A stretch of DNA of 64,000 nt from Marvinbryantia formatexigens DSM 14469 (GTDB lineage: Bacteria > Bacillota > Clostridia > Lachnospirales > Lachnospiraceae): positions 1,956,001 to 2,020,000 of the forward strand of contig NZ_CP102268.1 in NCBI RefSeq assembly GCF_025148285.1, in the 5' to 3' direction. Position 1 is the stretch's first letter, and the number at the start of each line of letters is the position of its first letter. The notes below the pieces were generated by a model. It had not been told where the DNA came from and ran no database searches. It was given only the letters and a program-made list of their open reading frames with translations. Position numbers and translations under genes: made by a program. Positions 1-8,312 of the stretch are shown piece by piece.

Positions 1-2
1 GT

Positions 3-518
3 TCCATTCTGATGGTGGGCGCGCTGAAAACCGTCAATAAAAACGACACGCTGTCCGTGCCGCTCTGCCAGCTCGATGAGACGCTGAATCTCGCCATGAA
101 CAGCATCCGGGAAAGCGTCCACGACCTGCACGACCGCTCGATAAACCTGGAGGGCTCGCTGCGCACTCTGGCGGATGATTTCACCTTCTGCCCGGTATCC
201 CTGCAATATGATATGTCCGCCGATGTCCCGGCAGATATAAAATACTGTTTTATCGCCGTCGTCAAAGAGGCTCTGGTAAATATTTCCCGGCACAGCAATG
301 CCTCCGCCGCCCGCATTCTGGCGCAGGAGCATCCTGCCTTTTACCGCCTGTCTGTTTCCGACAATGGAACCGGCAACAGTAAAACAGACGCATACGGCGC
401 CGGCGGCATCGGTCTTATAAATATGCAGAGCCGGGTGGCGTCTCTTAAGGGAACGCTGCAGATTTTCCGGAATCGCGGCTTCTGCGTTTTTATTACGATT
501 CCAAAAAACATCACATAA
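3..518 (+). CDS. Sensor histidine kinase, NarL/LiaS class (5' end cut off by the window)
   Basis: Only the C-terminal part is visible; the frame is open to the left edge, so the true start lies outside the window. The last ~95 residues form a HATPase_c domain: an N-box-like stretch (KEALVNISRHSNAS), a G1 box (VSDNGTG) and a glycine-rich G2 region (GAGGIGLINMQSRV). The upstream helix (ESVHDLHDRSINLEG) fits the end of a HisKA_3 dimerisation domain. Proteins of this family autophosphorylate on histidine and pass phosphate to a NarL/LuxR-type regulator. Exactly such a regulator follows 15 bases downstream, so the two form a cognate pair. The sensor domain and signal cannot be judged. Confidence 0.9.
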   Translation, partial: SILMVGALKTVNKNDTLSVPLCQLDETLNLAMNSIRESVHDLHDRSINLEGSLRTLADDFTFCPVSLQYDMSADVPADIKYCFIAVVKEALVNISRHSNASAARILAQEHPAFYRLSVSDNGTGNSKTDAYGAGGIGLINMQSRVASLKGTLQIFRNRGFCVFITIPKNIT

Positions 519-533
519 AGGAATAAGCACGAA

Positions 534-1154
534 ATGAACATTTTACTGATTGACGACGACGCGCTCGTCACCACCGCCCTGAAAACGATTCTGGAAACAG
601 ACGGAGAAATAAAGGTCATCGGAACCGGAAGCAGCGGACGGGAGGCTGTTGCACTGTACGCCCGGCTGCAGCCGGATATTCTTCTGATGGACATCCGCAT
701 GAAGGATATGGACGGCATCGACGCCTCCGCGGAAATTCTGCGGCAGTTTCCCCACGCAAAAATCCTGCTTCTGACCACCTTTTCTGACGATGAGTACATC
801 ATCCGCGCTCTGAAGACCGGTACCAGAGGCTATCTTCTGAAACAGGATTACGCCAGTATCCTTCCGGCAATCCATGCGGTCTGCAACGGGCAGACCGTTT
901 TCGGCAGCGAGATTATCCACCGGGTTCCGGAGCTTCTCCAGCAGAAAAAGCCCTTTGACTATCAGAAATATGGGATTGGGCAGAAAGAATTTGAAATTAT
1001 CAAAGCCGTCGCCAACGGATATTCCAACCGCGAAATTGCGGACAAACTGTTTCTGGGGGAAGGTACCGTGCGCAATTATTTAAGCACGATTCTGGACAAG
1101 CTGAACCTGCGCGACCGCACGCAGCTTGCCATATTTTATTATCAGCATCTATAA
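534..1154 (+). CDS. NarL/LuxR-family response regulator
   Basis: 206 residues, the usual length. The receiver domain is at about 1-120: acidic pair DDD at 7-9, phospho-acceptor Asp in LLMDIRM, Thr/Ser switch in LLTTFSD, Lys in YLLKQD. A C-terminal LuxR-type helix-turn-helix follows at about 145-203 (ANGYSNREIADKLFLGEGTVRNYL). It would bind DNA once phosphorylated by the kinase encoded 15 bases upstream. The start has an AAAGGA ribosome site. The next gene begins 15 bases downstream in the same direction, so the ATPase gene may be in the same operon. Targets are not evident from the sequence. Confidence 0.95.
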   Translation: MNILLIDDDALVTTALKTILETDGEIKVIGTGSSGREAVALYARLQPDILLMDIRMKDMDGIDASAEILRQFPHAKILLLTTFSDDEYIIRALKTGTRGYLLKQDYASILPAIHAVCNGQTVFGSEIIHRVPELLQQKKPFDYQKYGIGQKEFEIIKAVANGYSNREIADKLFLGEGTVRNYLSTILDKLNLRDRTQLAIFYYQHL

Positions 1155-1169
1155 GAAAGGAACATTATT

Positions 1170-3050
1170 ATGAAATCATCAAACGATTTGCGCACTCTGC
1201 TGCGCTCTGTCGACCACAAAAGCTACCCGGCATACAAATCTCTTGGCGGAAGCTGGCAGTTCCCGCTGTACACGCTGGTCATCGACCATGTGCAGGGCGA
1301 CCCGTTTGCGTCGCCGTCTGCCCTGCATGCGGAAATTCCGCTTGCGCGCGCCGGTTTTCCCGGAGAATATTATAAAAAAGATTGTATGCGCATCGCGCTG
1401 CAGGACTTTCTCACCCGACAGCTCGCGAAACAATTTGAGGCTTTTAATTTCAAAGCGAAGGGCTCCGGCAAAAGCGGTCTTTTATCCATCAGCCGCTGCG
1501 GACAGGAGGTGCTGGAGCGCAGCGCCTGCCAGATAACGGCGGACAGGCTGATTGTGCGCTTCCATGTGGGCTTTCCCGCCTTCGGACGCACCATCAACGC
1601 AGGCGAGCTGGAAAAAATCCTGTTTGAGTTTCTGCCCCGCTGCATGGAAAGCAGTCTCTATTTTCAGAAACTGGATAAGCAGAAGGTACAACAGGCTGTA
1701 TTTCTTGCCGAGGACCAGGAAGAAATCCGCAGCCTTTTAAAGCAGAAGAAACTGGTGGCTTTTCTGGCGGACGGCTCTATTCTTCCGCGCAAAAGCGGTA
1801 TCTCCGAGCTTCCGATGAAGGACTGCGTGCCGTTTGCCTCGCCGGAATCCATGCGGCAGACGCTTCAGCTCCCGCATCGCGGAAGCATCACCGGCATGGC
1901 GATCCCGCAGGGCATCACACTGATTGTGGGAGGCGGCTATCACGGAAAATCCACCCTTCTTGAGGCAATCCAGTCGGGTATTTACAATCACATTGCCGGA
2001 GACGGCAGGGAATATGTCATCACAGACGATACCGCCGTAAAGCTGCGCGCCGAGGACGGGCGCTGCGTGCGCAATGTTGACATTTCGCTGTTTATCAATG
2101 ATTTGCCGAACGGAAAGGACACCACCGTCTTTTCTACGGAGGACGCCAGCGGAAGCACCTCGCAGGCTGCCGCCGTCATGGAAAGCATCGAAGCGGGCGC
2201 GCGTCTCTTTCTGATTGATGAAGATACCTCCGCCACCAATTTCATGGTACGCGATGATTTTATGCAGCAGGTAATCAGCCGCAAAAAGGAGCCCATCACG
2301 CCCTTTATTGAGCGCGTGGGCGACCTCTATAAAAAGACCGGCGTCTCCACGATTATGGTTGCGGGCAGTTCCGGCGCATTTTTCTATATCGCCGACCATA
2401 TCCTGCAGATGGACTGCTACCATACCCGCGATATCACCGCTTCCGTAAAAGCGCTCTGCGAGCAGCGCAAAGCGCCGGAAACGCAGGCTCCCCATTTTCC
2501 GGAAGCGCTGTGTCTGGATGCTCCCATTTCTGCAGGCGTACGCTCTGGTGATGCGCAGACTGCCGGCACACTGACTGCCCAGACGGCAAATGCCAAAAGC
2601 GCCGGTACCCGGATCGCAGGGTCTTCCGGTGCGCAGTCCCCGCAAATCCGCCTCCACCGAATCCTTCCGGCATACCGCCGCACGGAGCATGCGCACCGCG
2701 GCGGGCACGGTAATGCGGGACGCGGCGGCGCTTCCGCCGGAAAATACGAGCACATGAAGGTAAAGTCCTCCGGGCTGGAATCCTTCTCGCTTGACAAAGA
2801 GACCGTAAACGTGCGCTATCTGGAGCAGCTCACCGACAACGAGCAGGTGACGGCGCTTGCTTACCTGCTGCGCTTCGGTCTGGAGCAGGTATCAGACGGC
2901 AAAAAAACTGTGCAGGAAAGCGTACAGCTTATTATGGATACGCTCCGCGAAAAAGGCTGGCAGGCATTCTGCAGCTCCTATGTACCCTGCGGTCTTGCCG
3001 TTCCGCGGGCGCAGGAGCTCTTTGCGTGCTTCAACCGTTTCCGTGGATAA
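1170..3050 (+). CDS. ABC-class P-loop ATPase (PF09818-like)
   Basis: 626 residues resembling the predicted ATPases of the ABC class (COG3044). A Walker A motif (VGGGYHGKSTLLEAI) lies near residue 255 and a Walker B-like stretch (ARLFLIDEDTSATNF) near 345. Later motifs include MVAGSSGAFFYIADHIL. No membrane segments are seen, so it should be cytoplasmic; the family's biological role is poorly defined. Residues about 440-530 form an Ala/Gly/Thr/Arg-rich low-complexity linker before the conserved C-terminal domain restarts at KVKSSGLESFSLDKETV. The start is supported by AGAAAGGAAC 8 bases upstream. It follows the two-component pair closely and may be co-transcribed. Confidence 0.85.
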   Translation: MKSSNDLRTLLRSVDHKSYPAYKSLGGSWQFPLYTLVIDHVQGDPFASPSALHAEIPLARAGFPGEYYKKDCMRIALQDFLTRQLAKQFEAFNFKAKGSGKSGLLSISRCGQEVLERSACQITADRLIVRFHVGFPAFGRTINAGELEKILFEFLPRCMESSLYFQKLDKQKVQQAVFLAEDQEEIRSLLKQKKLVAFLADGSILPRKSGISELPMKDCVPFASPESMRQTLQLPHRGSITGMAIPQGITLIVGGGYHGKSTLLEAIQSGIYNHIAGDGREYVITDDTAVKLRAEDGRCVRNVDISLFINDLPNGKDTTVFSTEDASGSTSQAAAVMESIEAGARLFLIDEDTSATNFMVRDDFMQQVISRKKEPITPFIERVGDLYKKTGVSTIMVAGSSGAFFYIADHILQMDCYHTRDITASVKALCEQRKAPETQAPHFPEALCLDAPISAGVRSGDAQTAGTLTAQTANAKSAGTRIAGSSGAQSPQIRLHRILPAYRRTEHAHRGGHGNAGRGGASAGKYEHMKVKSSGLESFSLDKETVNVRYLEQLTDNEQVTALAYLLRFGLEQVSDGKKTVQESVQLIMDTLREKGWQAFCSSYVPCGLAVPRAQELFACFNRFRG

Positions 3051-3228
3051 ATACGTATCTCCGGACGCTGACGGCGCGTTTTCTCCACAATCGGCGGCGC
3101 AAAACCGCCGGAGCCCCTGCTGATACACCATGCAAAACAGTTTTGACAGCGCAAAAGCGGCAATGGAAAACACTTTTGATAGAATTTATATGCTCCGTAT
3201 TATAGAATGCAGCCAGGAGGAATGTGAA

Positions 3229-3816
3229 ATGGAAATCGGCACGCAGATCAAAAAATACAGACTGGCATCGGAAATGTCCCAGGAGGAGCTGGCGGAAAAA
3301 ATATATGTCACGCGCCAGACTATCTCCAACTGGGAAAACGGCAGAAACTACCCCGATGTAAAAAGTCTCTTACTGCTGAGTTCTCTCTTCAACATTTCTC
3401 TGGACATTCTTGTGAAGGGAGATATAGAAGAAATGAAAGAAAAAATTAATGAGGAGGATATCCGGAGGCTGAACAATGATGGAAAAATTTATGCCGTTCT
3501 GCTTTTTATAACCGTATTGTCCATAGCCCCGCTGTTTCTGTTCCTGCACATTGCCGGTATTGCCATCTGGGCAGGCATCTATGCCGTTACCATGTTCTAT
3601 GCACACCGGATTGAGAAGCAGAAAAAAGCCCACGATATCCAAACCTACAAGGAGATTGTCGCGTTTTCGGAAGGGCGCGGTCTGAGCGAGCTGGAAAAAC
3701 GCTGCGAAAAGGCAAAATATCCTTATCAGAAAGTCATTCTGGTGATTTCAGTCGCTCTTGCCGCTTTTGTAGTTGTCTATCTTATGATGCATTTTCTCGC
3801 TCCGCTGGCGGGCTGA
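3229..3816 (+). CDS. XRE-family HTH regulator with membrane anchor
   Basis: The start was set at 3229 because AGGAGGAATGTGAA lies just before it; an in-frame upstream start at 3130 has no such site. The 195-residue protein opens with a Cro/CI-type helix-turn-helix (about 5-58: MSQEELAEKIYVTRQTISNW). A charged linker follows, then two hydrophobic segments (about 88-130) and a third at the C-terminus (about 170-192). This layout is common in Clostridia for DNA-binding proteins anchored in the membrane. Targets are unknown. It may be monocistronic, since the next gene runs convergently and a strong hairpin lies between them. Confidence 0.88.
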   Translation: MEIGTQIKKYRLASEMSQEELAEKIYVTRQTISNWENGRNYPDVKSLLLLSSLFNISLDILVKGDIEEMKEKINEEDIRRLNNDGKIYAVLLFITVLSIAPLFLFLHIAGIAIWAGIYAVTMFYAHRIEKQKKAHDIQTYKEIVAFSEGRGLSELEKRCEKAKYPYQKVILVISVALAAFVVVYLMMHFLAPLAG

Positions 3817-3908
3817 AATTACTGCATACCTGCTATGCGGGCGGTTGATATCCCGTGTATCCCGTGCGCTTTGCACACCCGGCAAGGTCGACGTCCCGCA
3901 TAATATGT

Positions 3909-3949
3909 GCAACAGCCCGGCCACGCGCGCTGCATGACCGGGCTGTTGC
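3909..3949. terminator. Hairpin between two convergent genes
   Basis: Perfect 12-bp inverted repeat, GCAACAGCCCGG at 3909-3920 and its complement at 3938-3949, with a 17-nt loop. It sits between the ends of the XRE gene (+) and the cyclopropane synthase gene (-). No clear T-run follows on either side, so it may be a weak bidirectional terminator or an RNA-stabilising structure. Confidence 0.55.
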
Positions 3950-4004
3950 TGATTATACTGCATCCCTTATCTTTGGCAGCTTTTGCATCGCCAGAAGCCG
4001 CCCA

Positions 4005-5177
4005 TCAGAACCACCGTGTCATCGGCAGCTCATTATTAATCCCTTTTGTAAACAAAATCTGATGAATATCAATAATTCCGTTGTGGAAGGTTGCGGCGCA
4101 GGCGGAGAGGTATAAATCCCACATGCGCACAAAACGCTCGTCAAACATCTGGCGCACCTCGTCGATGTGCTCCCGGAAATTTTTCTCCCAGCAGAGCAGC
4201 GTGCGGTTATAATGCAGGCGCAGGTTTTCCACGTCCAGCGTATGGAAATTATCCTCCGCCGCACAAGAGAGCATTTCGCGCAGGCTCGGCACCATGCCGC
4301 CCGGAAAGATATATTTCTTAATCCACGCATCGCCCGGATGCTCCTTTAACGCGCTGATAAAATGCAAAAGATACAGTCCGCCATTTTTCAGCACCCTGCT
4401 CACGCAGTCATTGAAAAGCTGATAGTTTTCTCTTCCGACATGCTCAACCATTCCCACGCTCACCACGCGGTCAAACTGCCTTCCCAGCCCCGGCAAATCG
4501 CGGTAATCCATCAGCTTCACCTCAAGATAATCCTCCAGCCCTTCGTCTTTGATGGTCTGCTGGAATTTCACATACTGTTCGTTGCTCAAGGTAATTCCAA
4601 GCCCTTTGATTTTATACTTTTTCGCCGCCTCAATCAGCAGAAATCCCCAACCGCAGCCAATATCCAGAAGTGTCATTCCTTCCTTCAGATAAAGCTTTTG
4701 CAGAATATAATCCACCTTGTTTTTCTGCGCCTGATATAAAGAATCGTCCGGATTTTTAAAGTACGCGCAGGAATAGCTCATGGTTTTGTCCAGCCATAAG
4801 CTGTAGAAATCATTTCCAATATCGTAATGGCTGCTCACTTCCTGCTTCTGCTGCTTTTTGGTAACGGAAGAATGTATGATTTTCTTCAGCGCTTTCTCAT
4901 CTGTTGAAAACTTTCCCATCTGCCCCAGAAAGCAGTCCAGCGCTTCATATAAGTTTCCTTCAATCTCCAGGTCTCCATCCATATACGCCTCGCCGAGCGC
5001 AATCGATGTGCTGCGCAGTAAATCTGCTACTGGAATTGCTTTTTTGAAGCACACTGTAAATTCCGGCTCCCCAGTGCCAACCATATATTCGCTGTCGCTG
5101 AACTTAAGCCGGAAAGGGTGCTCATCAAACCGGTCCAGAAACTGGACCATTGCTTTTTCTTCTGCTTTTTCTAACAT
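4005..5177 (-). CDS. cfa: Cyclopropane-fatty-acyl-phospholipid synthase
   Basis: 390 residues, typical for the family. The enzyme transfers a methylene group from S-adenosylmethionine to double bonds of membrane phospholipid acyl chains. The C-terminal half holds a class I methyltransferase fold: motif I LLDIGCGWGFLLIEAA (around 170) and later VVSVGMVEHVGRENY, with the family's E-H pair. The N-terminal ~110 residues (GEAYMDGDLEIEGNLYEAL) match the lipid-binding N-domain. The start has an excellent GGAGGTGGAG ribosome site. It is monocistronic; upstream a possible sigma-A promoter (ATGACA, 18 nt, TAGAAT on the minus strand, about 5235-5264) lies beside a 12-bp direct repeat at 5257-5268 and 5291-5302. 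Confidence 0.95.
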   Translation of the reverse strand: MLEKAEEKAMVQFLDRFDEHPFRLKFSDSEYMVGTGEPEFTVCFKKAIPVADLLRSTSIALGEAYMDGDLEIEGNLYEALDCFLGQMGKFSTDEKALKKIIHSSVTKKQQKQEVSSHYDIGNDFYSLWLDKTMSYSCAYFKNPDDSLYQAQKNKVDYILQKLYLKEGMTLLDIGCGWGFLLIEAAKKYKIKGLGITLSNEQYVKFQQTIKDEGLEDYLEVKLMDYRDLPGLGRQFDRVVSVGMVEHVGRENYQLFNDCVSRVLKNGGLYLLHFISALKEHPGDAWIKKYIFPGGMVPSLREMLSCAAEDNFHTLDVENLRLHYNRTLLCWEKNFREHIDEVRQMFDERFVRMWDLYLSACAATFHNGIIDIHQILFTKGINNELPMTRWF

Positions 5178-5379
5178 TAAGCTCCACCTCCGTCAATAAA
5201 TTCAAATGAATTCTGTCTTAACCCTATATATTCTAACATTCCCATTTTTTTCATGTCATAGTCAAAACAGACAAACTTTTTTGCCGATAACATAGTCAAA
5301 ACCAACAATTTTTCGGAAAGCCACAGGCTGCCCTGTTACCCTCTGTTTCTAAATTTTCTGTGAAGATTGACAGAACGTC

Positions 5380-5408
5380 TTGCAAGTATTTCCAAAACCT
5401 TTTATACT
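5380..5408 (+). promoter_or_regulatory. Promoter of the AI-2E-type transporter gene
   Basis: TTGCAA at 5380-5385, a 17-nt spacer, then TATACT at 5403-5408, followed 26 bases later by the start codon at 5435. Spacing is optimal for sigma-A; the -35 box matches 4 of 6. Confidence 0.5.
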
Positions 5409-5434
5409 GGTTATATGTGGTCTGGAGGTGTTTC

Positions 5435-6664
5435 ATGAAAGATTCATTTGAGGGGAGCCCGGCGCCGGAAAAACCGGTAAGCGACGGGGTTTCGAAGAAG
5501 ACTGGCGGAAAGCAGAAAAAATTTCTGGCGAACGACCAGTATTTTACGATATGTATTTATGCACTTATTGTGGTGGCTATCAGCGCGCTGATTGTCCGCG
5601 TCGTAATGACGCCGCACGCGGTATCAAGCACCGTAAACGACATTGTAAATATTCTGATGCCGTTTCTTCTGGGTACTCTGATTGCGTTTATTCTGAATCC
5701 GCTGATTAAATGGCTGATAAAGCTGCTTTCCGGTCCATGCCGGATCAAAAGTCAGAAGGTATGCAAATTTACCGCTATCATCCTTGCCTATCTGCTGGTG
5801 CTTGGCGTTATCGTAATCTGTATCCTTTATATTGTTCCGCAGGTCGTTGTCAGTCTCACAGAGATTGTTGCCAATATTCCAAAGCTCTACGAAATGACAT
5901 ATGATTTTTTTGATAATCTGCAGGACCGTTTTCCGAACGCGGATGTTTCCGAGCTTCAGAAAATTGTCGACGATATCCTGCCGGATTTCGTCAATACCCT
6001 GAAAAACTTTGTCAGCGGTCTGATTCCTGCAGTTTACAATATGTCCGTTTCCATAGCAAAGGGTCTGGTAAATTTTGTAATTGCCATTATTGTTTCTGTC
6101 TATATGCTGACGGACAAAAAGGATTTGAAGCGCTCCATGAAACGGATACTGTACTGCTTTGTACCGGTGGATTATATTCCTAAAACGCTGGAGATTCTTT
6201 CCGAATGCAACAGCATCTTCACAAACTTTATTGTGGGAAAAGCGATTGATTCGACCATCATCGGCGTTCTCTGTTTTATACTGATGAGCATTTTCAGTAT
6301 GCCGTACGCACTGCTTATCAGTGTGATTGTCGGCATTACGAATATGATTCCGTACTTCGGACCGTTTATCGGAGCCGTTCCCGGCGTCATTATCCTGCTC
6401 ATCATCGACCCGCTGACAGCGCTCGGCTTCGCGGTGCTGATTTTCCTGCTGCAGCAGTTTGACGGTCTGTACCTCGGTCCGAAAATTCTCGGCGATACAG
6501 TGGGCTTAAAGCCCCTGTGGATTATCATTTCCATCACCGTCGGCGGAAGCCTGGCAGGCGTGCTCGGCATGTTCCTCAGTGTTCCGGTGGTAGCGGTTCT
6601 GCGTTATCTGCTGAATCTGTACCTCGAATACCGGCTGGAAAAACGTCATATAACCCTGCAATGA
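5435..6664 (+). CDS. AI-2E family transporter (PF01594), polytopic membrane protein
   Basis: The start at 5435 is preferred over 5360 because TGGAGGTG lies 5 bases before it. About 409 residues with a charged N-terminal tail, then repeated hydrophobic segments in the characteristic 2-1-5 arrangement. The central extracytoplasmic region (about 150-240: QVVVSLTEIVANIPKLYEM, LQDRFPNADVSEL) and the C-terminal block (GITNMIPYFGPFIGAVPG, LGPKILGDTVGLKPLW) are family hallmarks. Members export quorum-signal-like compounds or act as Na+/H+ exchangers; the substrate here cannot be inferred. It stands alone between a promoter and a terminator. Confidence 0.9.
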   Translation: MKDSFEGSPAPEKPVSDGVSKKTGGKQKKFLANDQYFTICIYALIVVAISALIVRVVMTPHAVSSTVNDIVNILMPFLLGTLIAFILNPLIKWLIKLLSGPCRIKSQKVCKFTAIILAYLLVLGVIVICILYIVPQVVVSLTEIVANIPKLYEMTYDFFDNLQDRFPNADVSELQKIVDDILPDFVNTLKNFVSGLIPAVYNMSVSIAKGLVNFVIAIIVSVYMLTDKKDLKRSMKRILYCFVPVDYIPKTLEILSECNSIFTNFIVGKAIDSTIIGVLCFILMSIFSMPYALLISVIVGITNMIPYFGPFIGAVPGVIILLIIDPLTALGFAVLIFLLQQFDGLYLGPKILGDTVGLKPLWIIISITVGGSLAGVLGMFLSVPVVAVLRYLLNLYLEYRLEKRHITLQ

Positions 6665-6738
6665 TTGCAGGAATGCACAGCGCGTCGCAATCCGCAAGCG
6701 TCATCGTCCAAAGTTTTCGTTCGCAACACCAAATAATC

Positions 6739-6765
6739 GAGCGGGGGCTATTTCTTCCCCCGCTC
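6739..6765 (+). terminator. Intrinsic terminator after the AI-2E transporter gene
   Basis: 9-bp GC-rich stem (GAGCGGGGG / CCCCCGCTC, loop CTATTTCTT) 74 bases after the stop codon; a T-rich stretch follows at 6775-6781. A second weaker hairpin (GGCAGCA / TGCTGCC, 6805-6828) with a T-rich tail follows. Confidence 0.65.
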
Positions 6766-6937
6766 TCCCTGTAATATTTTTGAAACCTCCTGGAAGGATT
6801 TCCTGGCAGCAGACAGTTGTTTGCTGCCTATTTGTTTGTCGTATAAAAGCAGCCCCAGGCTCCGTCTGATTTTTCCCGTTTTCATATGCAGGTTCCTCTA
6901 CCGGTTTCTTCTATATATAATATATGCCGCTTTGCGT

Positions 6938-7639
6938 CTATTGCTCTTTGGGAATTGCCGCGGTATCCCCGGCGTTTTCCACACGCCCGTCTGCTCCCGG
7001 CGCAATTATCATTTTGCAGATGGGATTTCCCTTCGCAGAAAATTTTTCTTCATACTCGGTCATCACGTTTCCCTGCGAAAGCTGCTCGTCCCCGTGCAAA
7101 TCATATGTGAACTGCTTCAGCATCCAGCCCGCCGGTCCGGTTTCCTTCATGGAGAAATCAAATAACCCACGGTTGTCAGTCTTAAACTCCACCATGCCAT
7201 CCGGTGCCAGAATCTGTTCATACCGCTTTAGGAATTTCCCTGAAGTCAGTCTGCGGTCCGCATGACGTTCCTTCGGCCAGGGGTCCGAGAAATTCAGATA
7301 GATTTTCTCCACCTCGCCCTCCCCGAATACCTCCTGCAGCTCCCGCGCATCCATGCAGATAAACAACAGGTTCTCCGGTTTCTCCTCCTGCTTCTCCAGC
7401 TTTTCTACTGCCCGAAGAAGCACGCTTGTGTAGCGCTCGATGCCCACGTAATTAATTTCCGGGTGCATCGCCGCAAGCTGTGTCAAAAACTGACCCTTGC
7501 CCATCCCCACTTCGATGTGAACGGGATTCGTATTTCCAAAAAGCTTCTGCCAGCTTCCCCGCTGCTCCTTTGGGTTATGCACCACCAGGGCGCTGTCCGC
7601 GATTACCGCTTCCGCCCTCGGTATATTTCTAAGTCTCAT
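6938..7639 (-). CDS. trmB: tRNA (guanine-N7-)-methyltransferase
   Basis: Makes 7-methylguanosine at position 46 of tRNAs using S-adenosylmethionine. The start at 7639 (MRLRNIPRAEAV) is chosen because AAGGAGGATAT precedes it and the family begins this way. An in-frame extension to 7813 is repeat-derived and has no ribosome site. The 233-residue product carries the SAM motif (IEVGMGKGQFLTQLA) and the family signature (LNFSDPWPKERHADRRL), followed by the PDG / FKTDN blocks. It is monocistronic with its own promoter at 7834-7862, giving an unusually long (~190 nt) repeat-containing leader. Confidence 0.95.
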   Translation of the reverse strand: MRLRNIPRAEAVIADSALVVHNPKEQRGSWQKLFGNTNPVHIEVGMGKGQFLTQLAAMHPEINYVGIERYTSVLLRAVEKLEKQEEKPENLLFICMDARELQEVFGEGEVEKIYLNFSDPWPKERHADRRLTSGKFLKRYEQILAPDGMVEFKTDNRGLFDFSMKETGPAGWMLKQFTYDLHGDEQLSQGNVMTEYEEKFSAKGNPICKMIIAPGADGRVENAGDTAAIPKEQ

Positions 7640-7711
7640 ATATCCTCCTTCCGGACTGCCGTCCGGCTCTGTCACGCTGTACAGCATGGATGTACATCCC
7701 CACCACACCAC

Positions 7712-7800
7712 GCGGACCGGATGTGCCGCACTACACCCCCGCCACACCGCGCGGACCGGATGCGTCACACCACATTTCCGCCATGCCGTCCGGCTCAATA
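7712..7800 (-). repeat. Degenerate 39-bp tandem repeat in the trmB leader
   Basis: GCGGACCGGATG occurs at 7712-7723 and 7751-7762 (39 bases apart). A decayed third unit (GCCGTCCGG) follows near 7785-7793. The repeats lie in the untranslated leader between the trmB promoter and its ribosome site. Confidence 0.6.
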
Positions 7801-7833
7801 TGCTGTGTCTCAAAATTTTACATATTTGTTACA

Positions 7834-7862
7834 ATTCTATAATAAATTATGAACTGTGTCAA
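7834..7862 (-). promoter_or_regulatory. Sigma-A promoter of trmB
   Basis: On the minus strand: a perfect TTGACA (7857-7862), a 17-nt spacer and TAGAAT (7834-7839). It points at trmB, with the start codon at 7639. Confidence 0.75.
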
Positions 7863-8002
7863 CTGCATGACACTTAAATTTTGTCGGTCCATGTCACATC
7901 CACCTGTCCCGGAAGCGCCTCAAAATGTGATTTTTATTAGACCTGTCCAAAACGTTTGTTCTTGAAAAAAACTATGTAAACCACAAAAATGAGGGCAAAT
8001 CG

Positions 8003-8083
8003 TGTGGATAATGTGGATAACCTCGTGCATAAGTCCATTTCATTGGATTTCTTATCCAGACGAATGTGGATAACTCTGGATAA
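8003..8083. promoter_or_regulatory. DnaA-box cluster between trmB and glnN
   Basis: Three perfect TTATCCACA boxes are present as TGTGGATAA on the given strand: 8003-8011 and 8012-8020 (back to back) and 8065-8073. Two one-mismatch boxes accompany them: TTATCCAGA at 8052-8060 and TCTGGATAA at 8075-8083. The flanks (7920-8000 and 8085-8180) are AT-rich. The rest of the 7863-8312 gap holds two small hairpins (8228-8242, 8249-8261) and CCCCTTG-taa-CAAGGGG (8186-8202), but no gene. The sequence supports DnaA binding; whether this is an origin, a titration site or a regulatory cluster is inference. Confidence 0.75.
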
Positions 8084-8312
8084 CTTTTCTTTCGATGTAC
8101 GTGAAAAAATACACTTTCCGACAATTTTTGTTGATTTTGCCGAGTGACATAATTCTGTAAATATTTTTTTACATAATTTGAGAGACCCCTTGTAACAAGG
8201 GGCCTCCCGGATTTAAGGATATATGAACATTGTGTTACAATGAAGTAACCGTTTCAAACGGATTGTGCCTCTGCCTTGCGGCAGTACGGCTTTTTATATC
8301 CGGAGACATCTG

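Noticed and set aside
7640..7813. In-frame N-terminal extension of TrmB
   Set aside because: Repeat-derived, begins with TTG without a ribosome site, while AAGGAGG marks the start at 7639.
8003..8083. Chromosomal origin
   Set aside because: DnaA boxes are present, but dnaA, dnaN, rpmH or other usual neighbours are not; kept only as a DnaA-box cluster.
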